64,000 bases of DNA from AP-15 sp963736715 (GCA_963736715.1 CAVTQA010000042.1:43873-107872); one strand, 5' to 3'. Numbered from the stretch's first letter, positions 18,345 through 27,951 are shown. Translations and numbers: made by a program. The notes: a model not told the origin generated them from the sequence alone.

Positions 18345-19594
18345 CCGAGACTGGCGATTTGCTCCGCATCGAGCCGCAGCCCTGGATGACGGACTCGGTG
18401 ACGCGGGGAGTGCTCGAAGCGCTCTCCGCCGGTGGGGCGCAGGCGCGGTTTGTCGGCGGCTCCGTCCGCGACGCGTTGCTCGGGCGGCGCATTCCCAGGT
18501 CAAGCCCGAGGACCGACATCGACATCGCCACCCCGGCTCCCCCGGAGCGGGTGATCAAGCTTTTGGAGAAGCACGGCATCAAGGTCGTGCCGACCGGTCT
18601 CGCTCACGGCACGGTGACCGCGATTGCCGGCACCCCACCGCGCCACTTCGAGATCACCACCCTGCGGCGCGACATCGAGACTTATGGCCGCCGCGCCCGC
18701 GTCGCCTTCGACGCCGACTGGGCGGCCGATGCGGCCCGGCGCGACTTCACGATTAACGCGATCTTTCTCGATCCCGACGGCACGGTGCATGATCCGGTGG
18801 GGGGCCTCGCCGATTTGCGGGCGCACCGGGTGCGGTTTGTCGGCGACCCCGCGACCCGGATTGCCGAGGATGTGCTGCGGATCCTGCGCTATTATCGGTT
18901 CGAGGCCCGGTTCGGCGCCGGCCTCGGCGATCCGCAAGCGCGTGCCGCGTGCCGAGCCATGGCCCGTCTTTTGCCCAATCTCTCCGCCGAGCGGGTGGCT
19001 CAGGAACTCGTCAAACTGCTCGAGACTTCCGACCCCGTGGCGGCGTTGCGGATGATGGCGGAAGACGGTGTGCTCGCGGTGATTCTGCCGGAGACGCATC
19101 GGCTCGATCGGCTGCGGCATATGATCGCGATCGAGCCTGAACTCGATCCGCTCCGGCGCCTGGCCGCGCTGATCGACGTCGACGGCGCCGGAGCCATCGC
19201 CCTCGCTGAACGCCTGCATTTCTCGAATGCGTGGCGCGATCGGCTCCACGGTCTTGCGCCGCCATGCGCCATCGACCCGCCAGCGGACATGGCCGCTCAG
19301 CGGCGCGCATTGTACCGGCTCGGCGCCGAGCGCTACCGCGATATCGCCCTGCTATTGGCGGCGGAAGGGGCGATGAGCCAGGACCGACTCGGCGAACTGC
19401 TCGGCCTCGCCCGCGCCTGGACGCCCCCGGTATTCCCGCTCGCTGGCCGCGATGTGACCGCGCTAGGGGTCGCACCGGGCCCCGAAGTCGGCCGCTTGCT
19501 CGGCGCCGTCCGCGATTGGTGGGAAACGGGCGACTTCACGGCCGACCGCGCCGCTTGCCTTGTCTATCTTCAGGCGCTCGTTCCTGCCCGTTGA
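18341..19594 (+). CDS. cca: CCA tRNA nucleotidyltransferase
   Basis: This 417-residue class II nucleotidyltransferase adds or repairs the 3' CCA of tRNAs. The head domain has ARFVGGSVRDALLGR and the catalytic DIDIA pair (in TDIDIATPAPPE). RRDFTINAIFLDPDG and DPVGGLADLRAHRVRFVGDP follow, then the neck motif EDVLRILRYYRFEARFG. The C-terminal body is longer and more variable, as in alphaproteobacteria. ATG at 18341 overlaps the DUF6111 stop. This matters here because the tRNA-Thr gene at 27735 does not encode CCA, so this enzyme is needed to finish it. Confidence 0.95.
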   Translation: MTETGDLLRIEPQPWMTDSVTRGVLEALSAGGAQARFVGGSVRDALLGRRIPRSSPRTDIDIATPAPPERVIKLLEKHGIKVVPTGLAHGTVTAIAGTPPRHFEITTLRRDIETYGRRARVAFDADWAADAARRDFTINAIFLDPDGTVHDPVGGLADLRAHRVRFVGDPATRIAEDVLRILRYYRFEARFGAGLGDPQARAACRAMARLLPNLSAERVAQELVKLLETSDPVAALRMMAEDGVLAVILPETHRLDRLRHMIAIEPELDPLRRLAALIDVDGAGAIALAERLHFSNAWRDRLHGLAPPCAIDPPADMAAQRRALYRLGAERYRDIALLLAAEGAMSQDRLGELLGLARAWTPPVFPLAGRDVTALGVAPGPEVGRLLGAVRDWWETGDFTADRAACLVYLQALVPAR

Positions 19595-19719
19595 TGGCGC
19601 AAAATTGCAGCGAGGGAGATAGCGTCCGCTGCCTGTGGCGTTAGTCGGATTACGGACTATATGGCCAGGCTGGCTAACCCAGCCGGGTGACTCCTTTCCA
19701 ATTTTACCTGAGGTGTGCC

Positions 19720-20244
19720 ATGTCAATGTCCAGAAGGTCGGTGCCGGCAGAGCTGGCGACCCGCACCGATTTGACACCTGAAGCGACCAATGCGGTCACC
19801 AATGCCCTCAACCCGCTTCTGGCCGATGTGTTTGCGCTCTACCTCAAGACAAAAAATTTTCACTGGCATATGAGCGGCCCGCATTTTCGCGATTACCACT
19901 TATTGCTCGATGAGCAGGGCGACCAGATTTTTGCAATGACGGACGAGCTTGCCGAGCGCGTGCGCAAAATTGGCGGAGCCACTGTGAAATCGATCGGGCA
20001 CGTCGCCAAACTGCAGCGCATCAAAGACAATGACCAAGAGTTCGTTGCAGCAACTGATATGCTGCGCGAATTAATGGAAGACAACAAAGCTTTGACCGTC
20101 AATATGCGTGAAGCGCACGAGGTCGCTGGTAAGAACAACGACTCGGCGACGACCAGCCTGCTCGAAAATTTCATCGACGAGACAGAACGGCGGACCTGGT
20201 TTCTGTTCGAGGCGACCCGGGTCACGAACCAGCCGCATGATTAG
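19720..20244 (+). CDS. dps: Dps-family DNA-protecting ferritin
   Basis: This 174-residue protein matches Dps: the ferroxidase-centre helix FALYLKTKNFHWHMSGPHF contains the paired His, then HLLLDEQGDQIFAMTDELAE supplies the carboxylate ligands across the dimer interface. Dps forms 12-subunit shells that oxidise and store iron with peroxide and protect DNA. I chose ATG at 19720 because GAGG at 19710-19713 lies 6 bases upstream; the longer frame from GTG at 19687 lacks such a site. It stands alone between cca and the DUF455 gene. Regulation cannot be read from the sequence. Confidence 0.93.
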   Translation: MSMSRRSVPAELATRTDLTPEATNAVTNALNPLLADVFALYLKTKNFHWHMSGPHFRDYHLLLDEQGDQIFAMTDELAERVRKIGGATVKSIGHVAKLQRIKDNDQEFVAATDMLRELMEDNKALTVNMREAHEVAGKNNDSATTSLLENFIDETERRTWFLFEATRVTNQPHD

Positions 20245-20340
20245 CGGAGAGAACCTGACTCCAACGGAACCCAGCGTCCCGGCGGTCTGCAGAACAAGCA
20301 AAGTGAGCTGGAGTGATGGCTCTGGTTTTTAGTTGAGCGG

Positions 20341-21165
20341 GTGCTCCCTCCTGCCAGCCTGACCAGCGGGGCGGTCGCAATTCTTGCGACTGCCGAGCCC
20401 GCGGCGAAGGCCGCGGCCAGCCGTCGGCTCGCAGAAATCTGGCATGCCAGAGGGCTCGACGTCGGCTGTTCGGTGCCGCCGCCGCGCCCGGCGCGGCCCG
20501 AGCGGCCGCAGCTGCGTCCGCCGAAAGAAATGCCGAAGCGGCGGGCTTTCGGCTCGCTGGCGGGGCGCGTTGCGCTCCTCCACGCCCTCGCGCATATCGA
20601 ACTCAACGCGATCGATCTCGCCTGGGACCTCATTGCGCGGTTCTCGCGCGAACCGCTGCCCCGCGCCTTTTTCGACGATTGGGTCGGCGTGGCTGCGGAG
20701 GAGGCCGTCCATTTCGAGCTGCTGGCGCAGCGGCTCGCCGATTTCGGAGCCTGCTACGGCGACCTGCCGGCTCATGACGGGCTGTGGGAATCAGCTGCCG
20801 CGACAGCCGATGATCTGCTTGCCCGCCTTGCCGTCGTGCCGCTCGTGCTCGAAGCGCGCGGGCTCGATGTGACCCCCGAAATGGCGGCGACGCTCGAGCG
20901 CGTCGGCGATCGGGAAAGCGCGGCTGTGCTGCGCCGCATCTATTGCGACGAGATCGGTCATGTGGCGGCCGGGGTGCGCTGGTTCGACGAACTGTGCCGC
21001 GCTCGCGGCCTCATACCGGAGGAGACGTTCCGCGAGCTTGTGCCGCGCTATTTCAAGGGCGAGTTGAAGCCGCCCTTCAACCAGGAGGCGCGCGCCGCCG
21101 CCGATTTCCCCGCCCGCTACTACGAGCTGCTTCTCCGGGGCGGCGTTCCGCTTCCTCGTGGATGA
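20341..21165 (+). CDS. DUF455 ferritin-like domain protein
   Basis: This 274-residue helical protein matches the DUF455 ferritin-like family. Putative di-iron ligands sit in HALAHIELNAIDLAWDL, WVGVAAEEAVHFELLAQRL and YCDEIGHVAAGVRWF (the E..E/ExxH pattern). Some members are annotated MiaE-like, and the substrate here is unknown. The start is probably GTG at 20341. The C-terminal 89 bases overlap the convergent ion-channel gene on the other strand, so both genes end in shared DNA. It follows dps but is not clearly co-transcribed. Confidence 0.85.
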   Translation: MLPPASLTSGAVAILATAEPAAKAAASRRLAEIWHARGLDVGCSVPPPRPARPERPQLRPPKEMPKRRAFGSLAGRVALLHALAHIELNAIDLAWDLIARFSREPLPRAFFDDWVGVAAEEAVHFELLAQRLADFGACYGDLPAHDGLWESAAATADDLLARLAVVPLVLEARGLDVTPEMAATLERVGDRESAAVLRRIYCDEIGHVAAGVRWFDELCRARGLIPEETFRELVPRYFKGELKPPFNQEARAAADFPARYYELLLRGGVPLPRG

Positions 21166-22252
21166 TCCGGGCGAGCTCGGGCTGGCGCCCCAGCAGCTCG
21201 CGAAAATCGACGATGTCGAGGATGAGCAGCGTGCATGGCCGCACCGCGACGATCGTCGCATTGCGGGGACCGCCGGTGACCAATGCTACCTCGCCAAAGA
21301 ACTCCCCCGGCCCGAGAACCACCGGTTCGGGCTGAAGCTGCACTTCGACCTCGCCGGAGGCGACGAAATACATGCAGTCGCCGGGTGCGCCACGCCGCAT
21401 GATGATGGCGCCGGCGGGATAGTCGCGCGGGCGCAACAGGCGCGCCACATCGGCGATGACCGCCGCGCCGACATCGTGAAAGAACGGCACCTTGGCGACG
21501 AGGTCCCAGGTGCGCAGGAACTCGCGGCGGCGTGTTTCCTCGGCAAAGCCGGTGGCGAGAATGCCCGCCCACAGCGCAAACACGAGAATGCCGCTGACCA
21601 TGACGATCCCCGCCAGCATCCGGCCGAGCGGCGTCAACGGCGTCACGTCGCCGTAACCGGTGGTCGTCAAGGTGACGATTGCCCACCACAGCGCGGCGGG
21701 GATCGAGCTGAACACCTGCGGCTGCGTCCCGCGCTCGATCAAATAGGCGAGACACGCAGAGACGAGGAGAACAATGCAGAAGGCAAGGAGAACCGACAGC
21801 AAGGCGCTCCGTGCACCGCTGATCACGCGCTGCAGCCCGGCAAGCCCCGGCGCGTAGCGGATCAGCTTGAAAGCCCAAACAAAGCCGGGAAGGCTCCCGA
21901 CGTCCGGACCGAACACAACCGCGAGCACCCCAGGCAGGGTTCCGAGCAGATCGCAGAGCCCACCCATCGAGCCGGCCCAGGCCAGGCGCGAGCGCCATTC
22001 GCCGCGCAGCTCGGCTCCCGGAGCCGCCGGTGCTACAGCCAGCCGCAGGACATATTCGCCGACGAAAAAGGCGCAAACCATCCAGAACGCGGCGTCGAGC
22101 TCGCTGGACCAGTTCAGCCGGAAATTCGCCTCCGTATCGGCTATCATGACGCCGATTCCCGCTGTTACCATTGCATGATGGACAGCGCGAAAAGCCCGAG
22201 CGGGGCCCGAGGCCTCGGGATCGAGAAGCCGATAAAGGCGCTCGCTGCGCAT
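21077..22252 (-). CDS. Cyclic-nucleotide-gated potassium channel (MloK1-like)
   Basis: This 391-residue protein has about six transmembrane helices. The selectivity filter TLTTTGYGDVTP (residues 195-205) is diagnostic of K+-selective pores. A cytoplasmic cyclic-nucleotide-binding domain follows (about 255-370). Its phosphate-binding cassette GEFFGEVALVTGGPRNATI contains the expected Glu321 and Arg330. S4 is nearly uncharged, as in MloK1-type channels gated by ligand rather than voltage. I chose ATG at 22252 (MRSERLYRLL); the frame is open further upstream but without family character. The gene diverges from the 22360 gene and overlaps the DUF455 3' end. Confidence 0.92.
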   Translation of the reverse strand: MRSERLYRLLDPEASGPARAFRAVHHAMVTAGIGVMIADTEANFRLNWSSELDAAFWMVCAFFVGEYVLRLAVAPAAPGAELRGEWRSRLAWAGSMGGLCDLLGTLPGVLAVVFGPDVGSLPGFVWAFKLIRYAPGLAGLQRVISGARSALLSVLLAFCIVLLVSACLAYLIERGTQPQVFSSIPAALWWAIVTLTTTGYGDVTPLTPLGRMLAGIVMVSGILVFALWAGILATGFAEETRRREFLRTWDLVAKVPFFHDVGAAVIADVARLLRPRDYPAGAIIMRRGAPGDCMYFVASGEVEVQLQPEPVVLGPGEFFGEVALVTGGPRNATIVAVRPCTLLILDIVDFRELLGRQPELARIIHEEAERRPGEAARSSGRGNRRRRAPPG

Positions 22253-22359
22253 AGGGCATCTTAGGCACCGGCCAGCTCGGCTGGAATAGAGCTTGGCTAT
22301 CCCGACAGTGTGTTTCCCGCACCGGGCGATTGCTGTATAGGGGCGGCAATTATCGGGGG

Positions 22360-24309
22360 ATGGTAACAATTTTTCCCAACAACCGGCGAGCCCTTCTCGC
22401 CTTCCTGCACGATGTGTTGATAGCGGCGGTTTCGATCGTCGCTTCCCTGTACTTGCGGCTCGGCAACGACATCCTCGACTATGAGCCGAAGCTGACGGCG
22501 ATCTATGTCGCCGGCTTCACCTTGATTGCGGCGGGCGTCTTTCTGCTCACCGGGCTTTATCGCGGCATCTGGCGCTTCGCCTCCCTTCCCGATCTTTTCA
22601 ACATCACCCGCGCGGTGAGCCTGGCCGTGCTCGTCTTCTTGCCGGTCATGTTCGTCCTCACGCGGCTCGAGACGTTTCCGCGATCGATCTTGCTGATCGA
22701 CTGGTTCGTGTTGATCGCGCTGCTCGGCGGGCCGCGCTTGGCCTACCGGCTGTTCAAGGATCGCGGTCTCGATCACGTCCTCGAGCGAGTCAAACACCAG
22801 AGCGTGCCGGTGCTGCTGATCAGCGCCAAGGACGGAGCCGACATGTTCATTCGCGAGATGCGGCGCGATCCGCGCGCCGTCTATCGGGTCGTCGGGGTCC
22901 TGGCCGACACGCCCACCCGGGTCGGCCGGGAAATCTACCGGGTTCCGATTCTCGGCACGATCGACGCGCTCGACACCGTGGTCGAGCAGCTCGATCGCCG
23001 CGGCAAGCGCCCGCAAAAACTGATCATCACGGCGCAAAATCTGCCCGGCGCTCAGATCCGGCGACTCCTCGACCGGGCGGATGCCCTCGCGATCCCCCTC
23101 GCGCGGTTGCCGAAGCTGACCGATTTCGAGCGCAATCTCGATAATCCCGAGCGCGCCCTCGAACCGATCGCGCTCGAGGATCTGCTCGGCCGCTCCCAGG
23201 CGGTCCTCGACCGCGAGGGCATGGCGCGGCTGATCCGCGGCCGCCGCATTCTCGTCACCGGAGCGGGGGGAACCATTGGCGCGGAGCTCGCCCGGCAGAT
23301 CGCAGCCCTCTCACCCGGCCGGCTGGTCTTGCTCGACAATGGCGAATTCGCACTTTACGGCATCGAGATGGAGTTGCGCGAGCGCTTCCCGGGCCTGCAC
23401 CCCGTTCCTCTTTTGCGCGACGTGCGCGACCGCGCACAAATCGACGAGGTCGTTGCCGCCGAAAAACCCGAGATCATCTTTCATGCGGCGGCGCTGAAGC
23501 AGCTGCCGATGGTCGAGGCCAACCCGATCGAGGGAGTCCTGACCAACGTCGTCGGCAGCCGCAATGTCGCCGAGGCGGCGCGGGCGTATGGAGCATCGCT
23601 TGTCGTGATGATCTCGACCGACAAGGCGGTCAACCCGGCGAGCGTGATGGGCGCCACCAAGCGCCTCGCCGAGAGCTTCTGCCAAGCGCTCGACCTCTAC
23701 GAAGCGCGGCGGCGGGCGCCCTTGAGCCACGGAACCCGCTATGTGACGGTGCGCTTCGGGAACGTGCTTGGCTCGACCGGATCGGTGGTGCCGTTGTTCC
23801 AGCGCCAGCTCGCTGCCGGCGGGCCGCTGACCGTCACCGACCCCGAAGTCACGCGCTTTTTCATGACCGTGCGCGAGGCGGTTGAGCTGGTCCTGCAGGC
23901 CTCGGCCCTATCCCCCGATAGCGAGGCCCCCTACGCCCGTGGCAAGATCTTCGTGCTGGACATGGGCGAGCCGGTCAGGATCGTCGATCTCGCGCAGCAG
24001 ATGATCCGGCTCGCGGGGTTGCGGCCCGGCCGCGACATCGGCATCGAGTTCATCGGGTTGCGGCCTGGCGAAAAGCTGCACGAAGAGCTGTTTCACCCGG
24101 CTGAGCCGCTGATCCCGACCCGGAACCCGGCGATCCGTCTAGCCGCGCCGCGCACCGCCGACTACGCGTTGCTCGCCCGCTCGATCGACGAACTGGAGGA
24201 AAACGCCCGCTCGCGGCGCGAACAACGGTTGCTGCAGATCCTCGAGCGGCTTGTGCCCGAATACCAGCGCAGCACGCCCCGGCCAAGCGCCGCCGCATCG
24301 GGCGGGTGA
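22360..24309 (+). CDS. Membrane nucleotide-sugar 4,6-dehydratase (CapD/FlaA1/PglF type)
   Basis: This protein of about 649 residues starts with four or five membrane helices, passes through a CoA-binding-like linker domain, and ends in an extended SDR domain. That domain contains the Rossmann motif TGAGGTIGAEL (near residue 300) and STDKAVNPASVMGATKRLAE (near 420), where the usual catalytic Tyr is Met, as in this subfamily. Such enzymes convert UDP-GlcNAc to the 4-keto-6-deoxy sugar for capsule, LPS or protein glycans. I chose ATG at 22360; the frame opens at 22330. No other glycan genes are adjacent, so its pathway cannot be deduced here. Confidence 0.92.
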   Translation: MVTIFPNNRRALLAFLHDVLIAAVSIVASLYLRLGNDILDYEPKLTAIYVAGFTLIAAGVFLLTGLYRGIWRFASLPDLFNITRAVSLAVLVFLPVMFVLTRLETFPRSILLIDWFVLIALLGGPRLAYRLFKDRGLDHVLERVKHQSVPVLLISAKDGADMFIREMRRDPRAVYRVVGVLADTPTRVGREIYRVPILGTIDALDTVVEQLDRRGKRPQKLIITAQNLPGAQIRRLLDRADALAIPLARLPKLTDFERNLDNPERALEPIALEDLLGRSQAVLDREGMARLIRGRRILVTGAGGTIGAELARQIAALSPGRLVLLDNGEFALYGIEMELRERFPGLHPVPLLRDVRDRAQIDEVVAAEKPEIIFHAAALKQLPMVEANPIEGVLTNVVGSRNVAEAARAYGASLVVMISTDKAVNPASVMGATKRLAESFCQALDLYEARRRAPLSHGTRYVTVRFGNVLGSTGSVVPLFQRQLAAGGPLTVTDPEVTRFFMTVREAVELVLQASALSPDSEAPYARGKIFVLDMGEPVRIVDLAQQMIRLAGLRPGRDIGIEFIGLRPGEKLHEELFHPAEPLIPTRNPAIRLAAPRTADYALLARSIDELEENARSRREQRLLQILERLVPEYQRSTPRPSAAASGG

Positions 24310-24390
24310 TCAGGCCGGCCGCCCCTTCCCCTCCTGTCCCGGGAAAACATATCATCGGGAGACGCCACCCAATCACGGAGGCCGCATCGG

Positions 24391-24714
24391 ATGATTAGGC
24401 TCACTTGCTGGAAGTCCGCGAGAAGGTGGCCGCGTTTGTCCATTGCGATGCTCGCGGCTGCTCTCCTTGCCGCGGAAAACGGGTACGCGCAGGTTCCGCC
24501 CGGGGCGGGACAAATCTCGACACCCGAATCGAGCGTCGAAAGACCGGGCGACACCGGGGTACGCGCGCATACGAACACCCAAATCTTCATCCCCGACCAG
24601 GGCGCCAACGAGGCGCAGGCACCACCAGGCGGCGGGGGTCCCGGCGCGGCGGGTTCCGGTTCTCCGCAGGCGCCAGTCACGAACGGGGCGACAAACCCCG
24701 CCCGGTTGCAATGA
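24391..24714 (+). CDS. Small secreted protein sharing a motif with the downstream sedolisin
   Basis: This 107-residue product has a signal peptide ending near YAQ (about residue 34), then a short mature part beginning VPPGAGQISTPESSVERPGD, followed by GVRAHTNTQIFIPDQ and a low-complexity Gly/Pro/Ala tail. The mature N-terminus is strongly similar to the N-terminus of the next gene's product (TPESSIEQPEHHGVRAHTN). I know no named family with it. It starts 82 bases after the dehydratase gene and lies 125 bases before the peptidase gene on the same strand. It could be a stand-alone propeptide, a target or a relic of duplication. Confidence 0.65.
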   Translation: MIRLTCWKSARRWPRLSIAMLAAALLAAENGYAQVPPGAGQISTPESSVERPGDTGVRAHTNTQIFIPDQGANEAQAPPGGGGPGAAGSGSPQAPVTNGATNPARLQ

Positions 24715-24838
24715 TTTCTGCGGGCCTATCCGACGGTTGACCCGGTCATAACCAACTCTTAAAGCGCTCACGGCATCCTCGGGGGCGCCGCCCGAGCGGG
24801 ACGGCGCGGGCGGCTAGAGGCCAAAACAGGGGAGAACC

Positions 24839-26098
24839 ATGAGCCGACTATTCACGATTGTCTTGCCGGTGGCCGGCGTGGCCGTCCTCGGCGCGTTCGC
24901 GGCGCGCGACGCCTATGGCGAGTTCGCGGCGCGCGGCGGCCATGTAGAAACGCCGGAATCCAGCATCGAACAACCCGAGCACCACGGCGTCCGTGCTCAC
25001 ACGAACTACAAGATGTTCGTCCCCAATGCCGGCATGGCCAGCGCGCAGGGGTCTTCGCTCGAGGCGCCGGCTCAGACCGGGGGACCGCCCTATGCGGGCT
25101 ATTTTTACGAGACACCGGCCTCGCTCGGCTGCATCTATCAGCTCGTATCGCCCGTGTCGGGGTGCAATCCAAACGCAGTCAACGTCAACCCCATGGGCGG
25201 TAGCCGCGCTATTGCGATCGTCGATGCCTACCACTATCCCACAGCGGCAAGCGATCTGAGCTTGTTCTCGGCCCAATTCGGGTTGCCGGCTCCAACCAAT
25301 GCAAACTTCCAGGTCGTTTTCGCCAACAACCGGCAGCCGCCGGTCAACGCCGACTGGAACGTCGAGGAGGCATTGGACATCGAATGGGCGCATGCCATGG
25401 CACCCGGCGCCAAGATCTACCTCGTCGAGGCAGCATCGAGCAACTTTACCGATCTGCTGAAGGCCGTTTCGGTCGCGAACTCCCTCGTGAGCAAAGCAGG
25501 CGGCGGTGAAGTCTCGATGAGTTGGGGCGGCAGCGAGTTTTCCGGAGAGACGGGGTACAACTCCTATTTTGGACAGCCGGGGGTTGCCTATTTCGGGGCC
25601 GCCGGCGACAGCCCCGGCGTGAATTGGCCGTCCGCGTCTCCAAACGTCGTCTCCGTCGGCGGTACCAGCATCAGCCGCAACCCGAATACCGGGATTTTTC
25701 AGCAAGAAATCGCCTGGCAGTCGGGTGGTGGCGGTCCGAGCGTTTACGAGACCCGCCCCAGCTACCAAAGCGCGATTTCGGCGATCGTGGGGAACGAGCG
25801 GGGCACCCCGGACGTCGGCGCCGACGCCGACCCCTCGACCGGCGTGTGGGTCTATGCCTATCCCTATTGGTACATCGTCGGCGGTACCAGCGTCGCCGCC
25901 CCAGTCTGGGCCGGCATTGTGAACGCCGCCGGCGGCTTCTCCGTCTCGTCTCAGACCGAACTCAACACGATCTATGCGAACCATCGGACGACGGATATCA
26001 TTGCCGGTTCCTGCGGTCCGAATCAGGGTTATCTCGCCGGCCTCGGTTGGGATTTCTGCACCGGCCTAGGCAGCCCGCTCGGCGAGCAAGGGAAATAG
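24839..26098 (+). CDS. Sedolisin-family (S53) serine-carboxyl peptidase, secreted
   Basis: This 419-residue protein has a signal peptide, a short N-terminal segment and a subtilisin-like catalytic domain of sedolisin type. Key residues are Glu176 and Asp180 in NVEEALDIEWAHAMAPGA, the likely oxyanion Asp257 in GAAGDSPG, and nucleophile Ser351 in GGTSVAAPVWAG. The C-terminal calcium-site region (TTDIIAGSCG; GLGWDFCTGLGSP) is present. Sedolisins work at acid pH. The usual prodomain of about 180 residues is absent: only about 65 residues separate the signal peptide from the catalytic domain, and these include the TPESS/GVRAHTN motif shared with the preceding small protein. Confidence 0.88.
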   Translation: MSRLFTIVLPVAGVAVLGAFAARDAYGEFAARGGHVETPESSIEQPEHHGVRAHTNYKMFVPNAGMASAQGSSLEAPAQTGGPPYAGYFYETPASLGCIYQLVSPVSGCNPNAVNVNPMGGSRAIAIVDAYHYPTAASDLSLFSAQFGLPAPTNANFQVVFANNRQPPVNADWNVEEALDIEWAHAMAPGAKIYLVEAASSNFTDLLKAVSVANSLVSKAGGGEVSMSWGGSEFSGETGYNSYFGQPGVAYFGAAGDSPGVNWPSASPNVVSVGGTSISRNPNTGIFQQEIAWQSGGGGPSVYETRPSYQSAISAIVGNERGTPDVGADADPSTGVWVYAYPYWYIVGGTSVAAPVWAGIVNAAGGFSVSSQTELNTIYANHRTTDIIAGSCGPNQGYLAGLGWDFCTGLGSPLGEQGK

Positions 26099-26168
26099 AG
26101 CCCGGCCAAACTCGCTGCCGCAGTTTCGCGGGGTGCGTCAGGCAATTCCGTGAAAAGGAGACAGTCCC

Positions 26169-27341
26169 ATGAGAATTGGCCTGTTCTATCAGATCCAGGT
26201 TCCCAAACCCTGGACCCCGTCCAGTGAATCGCAACGCATTTACGAAGCCCTGGAGCAAATTCCCTATGCCGAGCAGCATGGCTTCGAGAGCGTGTGGTTC
26301 TCGGAGCATCACTTCCGCCCGGAGTGGTCGCACAACAGCGCCCCGGACCTGACCCTCGCGGCAGTCAGCCAGCGCACCAGCACGATCCGCCTCGGCATCG
26401 GCGTGGTGCTGGCCCCGATCCACCACCCGCTGCACGTCGCGGCGCGCATGGCGACACTCGATATTTTGAGCCATGGGCGCGTAGACGTCGGCCTCGGCCG
26501 GACCGGTTATCCCTACCAGCTGACCCCGTACGGGACCGACCTCCACGACACCCGCGGCATGTGGCAGGAATTCGCCGATGTGCTGCCGCGCATCTGGACC
26601 CAGGAGGAGATCTCGTACGACGGGAAGTACTACCAGATTCCACGCCGTGAGGTTCTCCCGAAACCGCTGCAACAGCCGCATCCGCCGCTGTGGTCCGCAT
26701 GCGGCAGCGACGAAACGGCGCGCCTGACGGGGAGCCTGGGAATGGGCGGGCTGTTCGGCAGCGAAGGCGGCCCGGATCGTGTGCAACAGCTGATGGCGCT
26801 TTATCGGGACGCGCTGCGGACAGCCCCCGGCAACTCCCTGGGCAACGGCGCCGGGCGCACCCCACGCGCTGCGCTGATGACAGCCGGCTACTGCCACGAA
26901 GATCCGCAGGTCGTGGCCGAGCGCGGCACGGAACTCGTGGCCTGGTACATCGAGCAGCAGCGCGAGCGCGCCCGCCTGGTATGGCGCGACTATGACCCGG
27001 CCACCGTGCCGCCCGATTACCAGGGTTATTACGCGCGCGACCAGCGCCTCGCCGGTGGGCCATATCCGGGCGAGCCCACGCCCCAAGAGGTGCGCGAGGA
27101 AGGCAGGAAGTTCTGCGTCGGCACACCGGCCGACTGCATCCGCTTTCTCGAACTGTACGAAGCTCTGGGCATCGAGGAGGCCATTTTACTCTGCGCGGTC
27201 GGACCGGCGCAGCACGAGGAGGTGCTCCATACCCTCCGTCTCTTCGGCGAGCAGGTCATCCCGCATTTCCAGGCCAGGGGGCGTGCAGCGGTGTCTTCCC
27301 ACGTTACGCGCTCGCAGACCGCCGCGGCTGCGGAGGGGTGA
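26169..27341 (+). CDS. LLM-class flavin-dependent oxidoreductase
   Basis: This 390-residue luciferase-like monooxygenase has the TIM-barrel start MRIGLFYQIQ, the motifs GFESVWFSEHHF and LGIGVVLAPIHHPLHVAARM, and a characteristic LSHGRVDVGLGRTGYPYQL. Such enzymes use reduced flavin supplied by a reductase to oxidise organic substrates. A good ribosome-binding site (AAAAGGAGA) precedes ATG at 26169. The substrate cannot be inferred, and no reductase gene is adjacent. It is the last gene before the tRNA cluster. Confidence 0.92.
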   Translation: MRIGLFYQIQVPKPWTPSSESQRIYEALEQIPYAEQHGFESVWFSEHHFRPEWSHNSAPDLTLAAVSQRTSTIRLGIGVVLAPIHHPLHVAARMATLDILSHGRVDVGLGRTGYPYQLTPYGTDLHDTRGMWQEFADVLPRIWTQEEISYDGKYYQIPRREVLPKPLQQPHPPLWSACGSDETARLTGSLGMGGLFGSEGGPDRVQQLMALYRDALRTAPGNSLGNGAGRTPRAALMTAGYCHEDPQVVAERGTELVAWYIEQQRERARLVWRDYDPATVPPDYQGYYARDQRLAGGPYPGEPTPQEVREEGRKFCVGTPADCIRFLELYEALGIEEAILLCAVGPAQHEEVLHTLRLFGEQVIPHFQARGRAAVSSHVTRSQTAAAAEG

Positions 27342-27734
27342 AATTTCGACCCTGCGCTAGCATCGCTCGGACGTAAGTGGATTGCGAAAAATCAGCCCCG
27401 GGCTCGCGACAGATCGCCGGCAAAGGTTCGGCAGCTCCTTCAATACTCTTCACATCGACCGTCCGGACGACCCTCGCCCTCCCACAAGAGGATGCACACT
27501 CACGGATGAGCTGTTCAACCTTCGGCTGCATTAGGGAATTCCCGGTTAGGCCCAGCGGGCGTTGGTTCGACGCGTCACATCAGACCGCACAACGCGCCTC
27601 GAGGTGATCTCGGCACTGTGGCCGTCGGTGGACATTGTAGCTGCGTGAGATCCCGGCCGGCCTCGCCTCGCTTCCAGCGATGGAACACGCTCGAATGGCA
27701 GCCAATTCCGGAACGGGCATCAGTCCTATCTCGG
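27342..27734. other. Intergenic region before tRNA-Thr
   Basis: No frame here shows family similarity or a convincing start. I see neither a gene nor a repeat of the families found elsewhere in the window. Confidence 0.4.
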
Positions 27735-27806
27735 TGCCGGGTGAGGGATTCGAACCCCCGACCTTCGGTTTACAAAACCGCTGCACTGCCACTGTGCTAA
27801 CCCGGC
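27735..27806 (-). tRNA. tRNA-Thr (anticodon UGU)
   Basis: On the minus strand the sequence folds as a complete cloverleaf: acceptor GCCGGGT/ACCCGGC, D arm GCAC...GTGC, anticodon loop TTTGTAA giving UGU, and a T arm containing GGTTCGAATCC. The discriminator base is A. The 3' CCA is not encoded. The outer pair of the anticodon stem is G-A. Confidence 0.92.
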
Positions 27807-27951
27807 CTACCTGACGATACCAATAGTTCGGGCGCTATGTTCACCAAGATCGCGGCCTTCCGCCCGAACCACTCGAACACCGTTTCCGGGGCCCCGCGAT
27901 GCTTCAATAAATCGGGCTACGGCCGAGAGTGTTGAAAGATCACATCATTGC

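Noticed and set aside
24848..25984. Long minus-strand frame opposite the sedolisin
   Set aside because: Antisense shadow; the plus strand carries all catalytic motifs.
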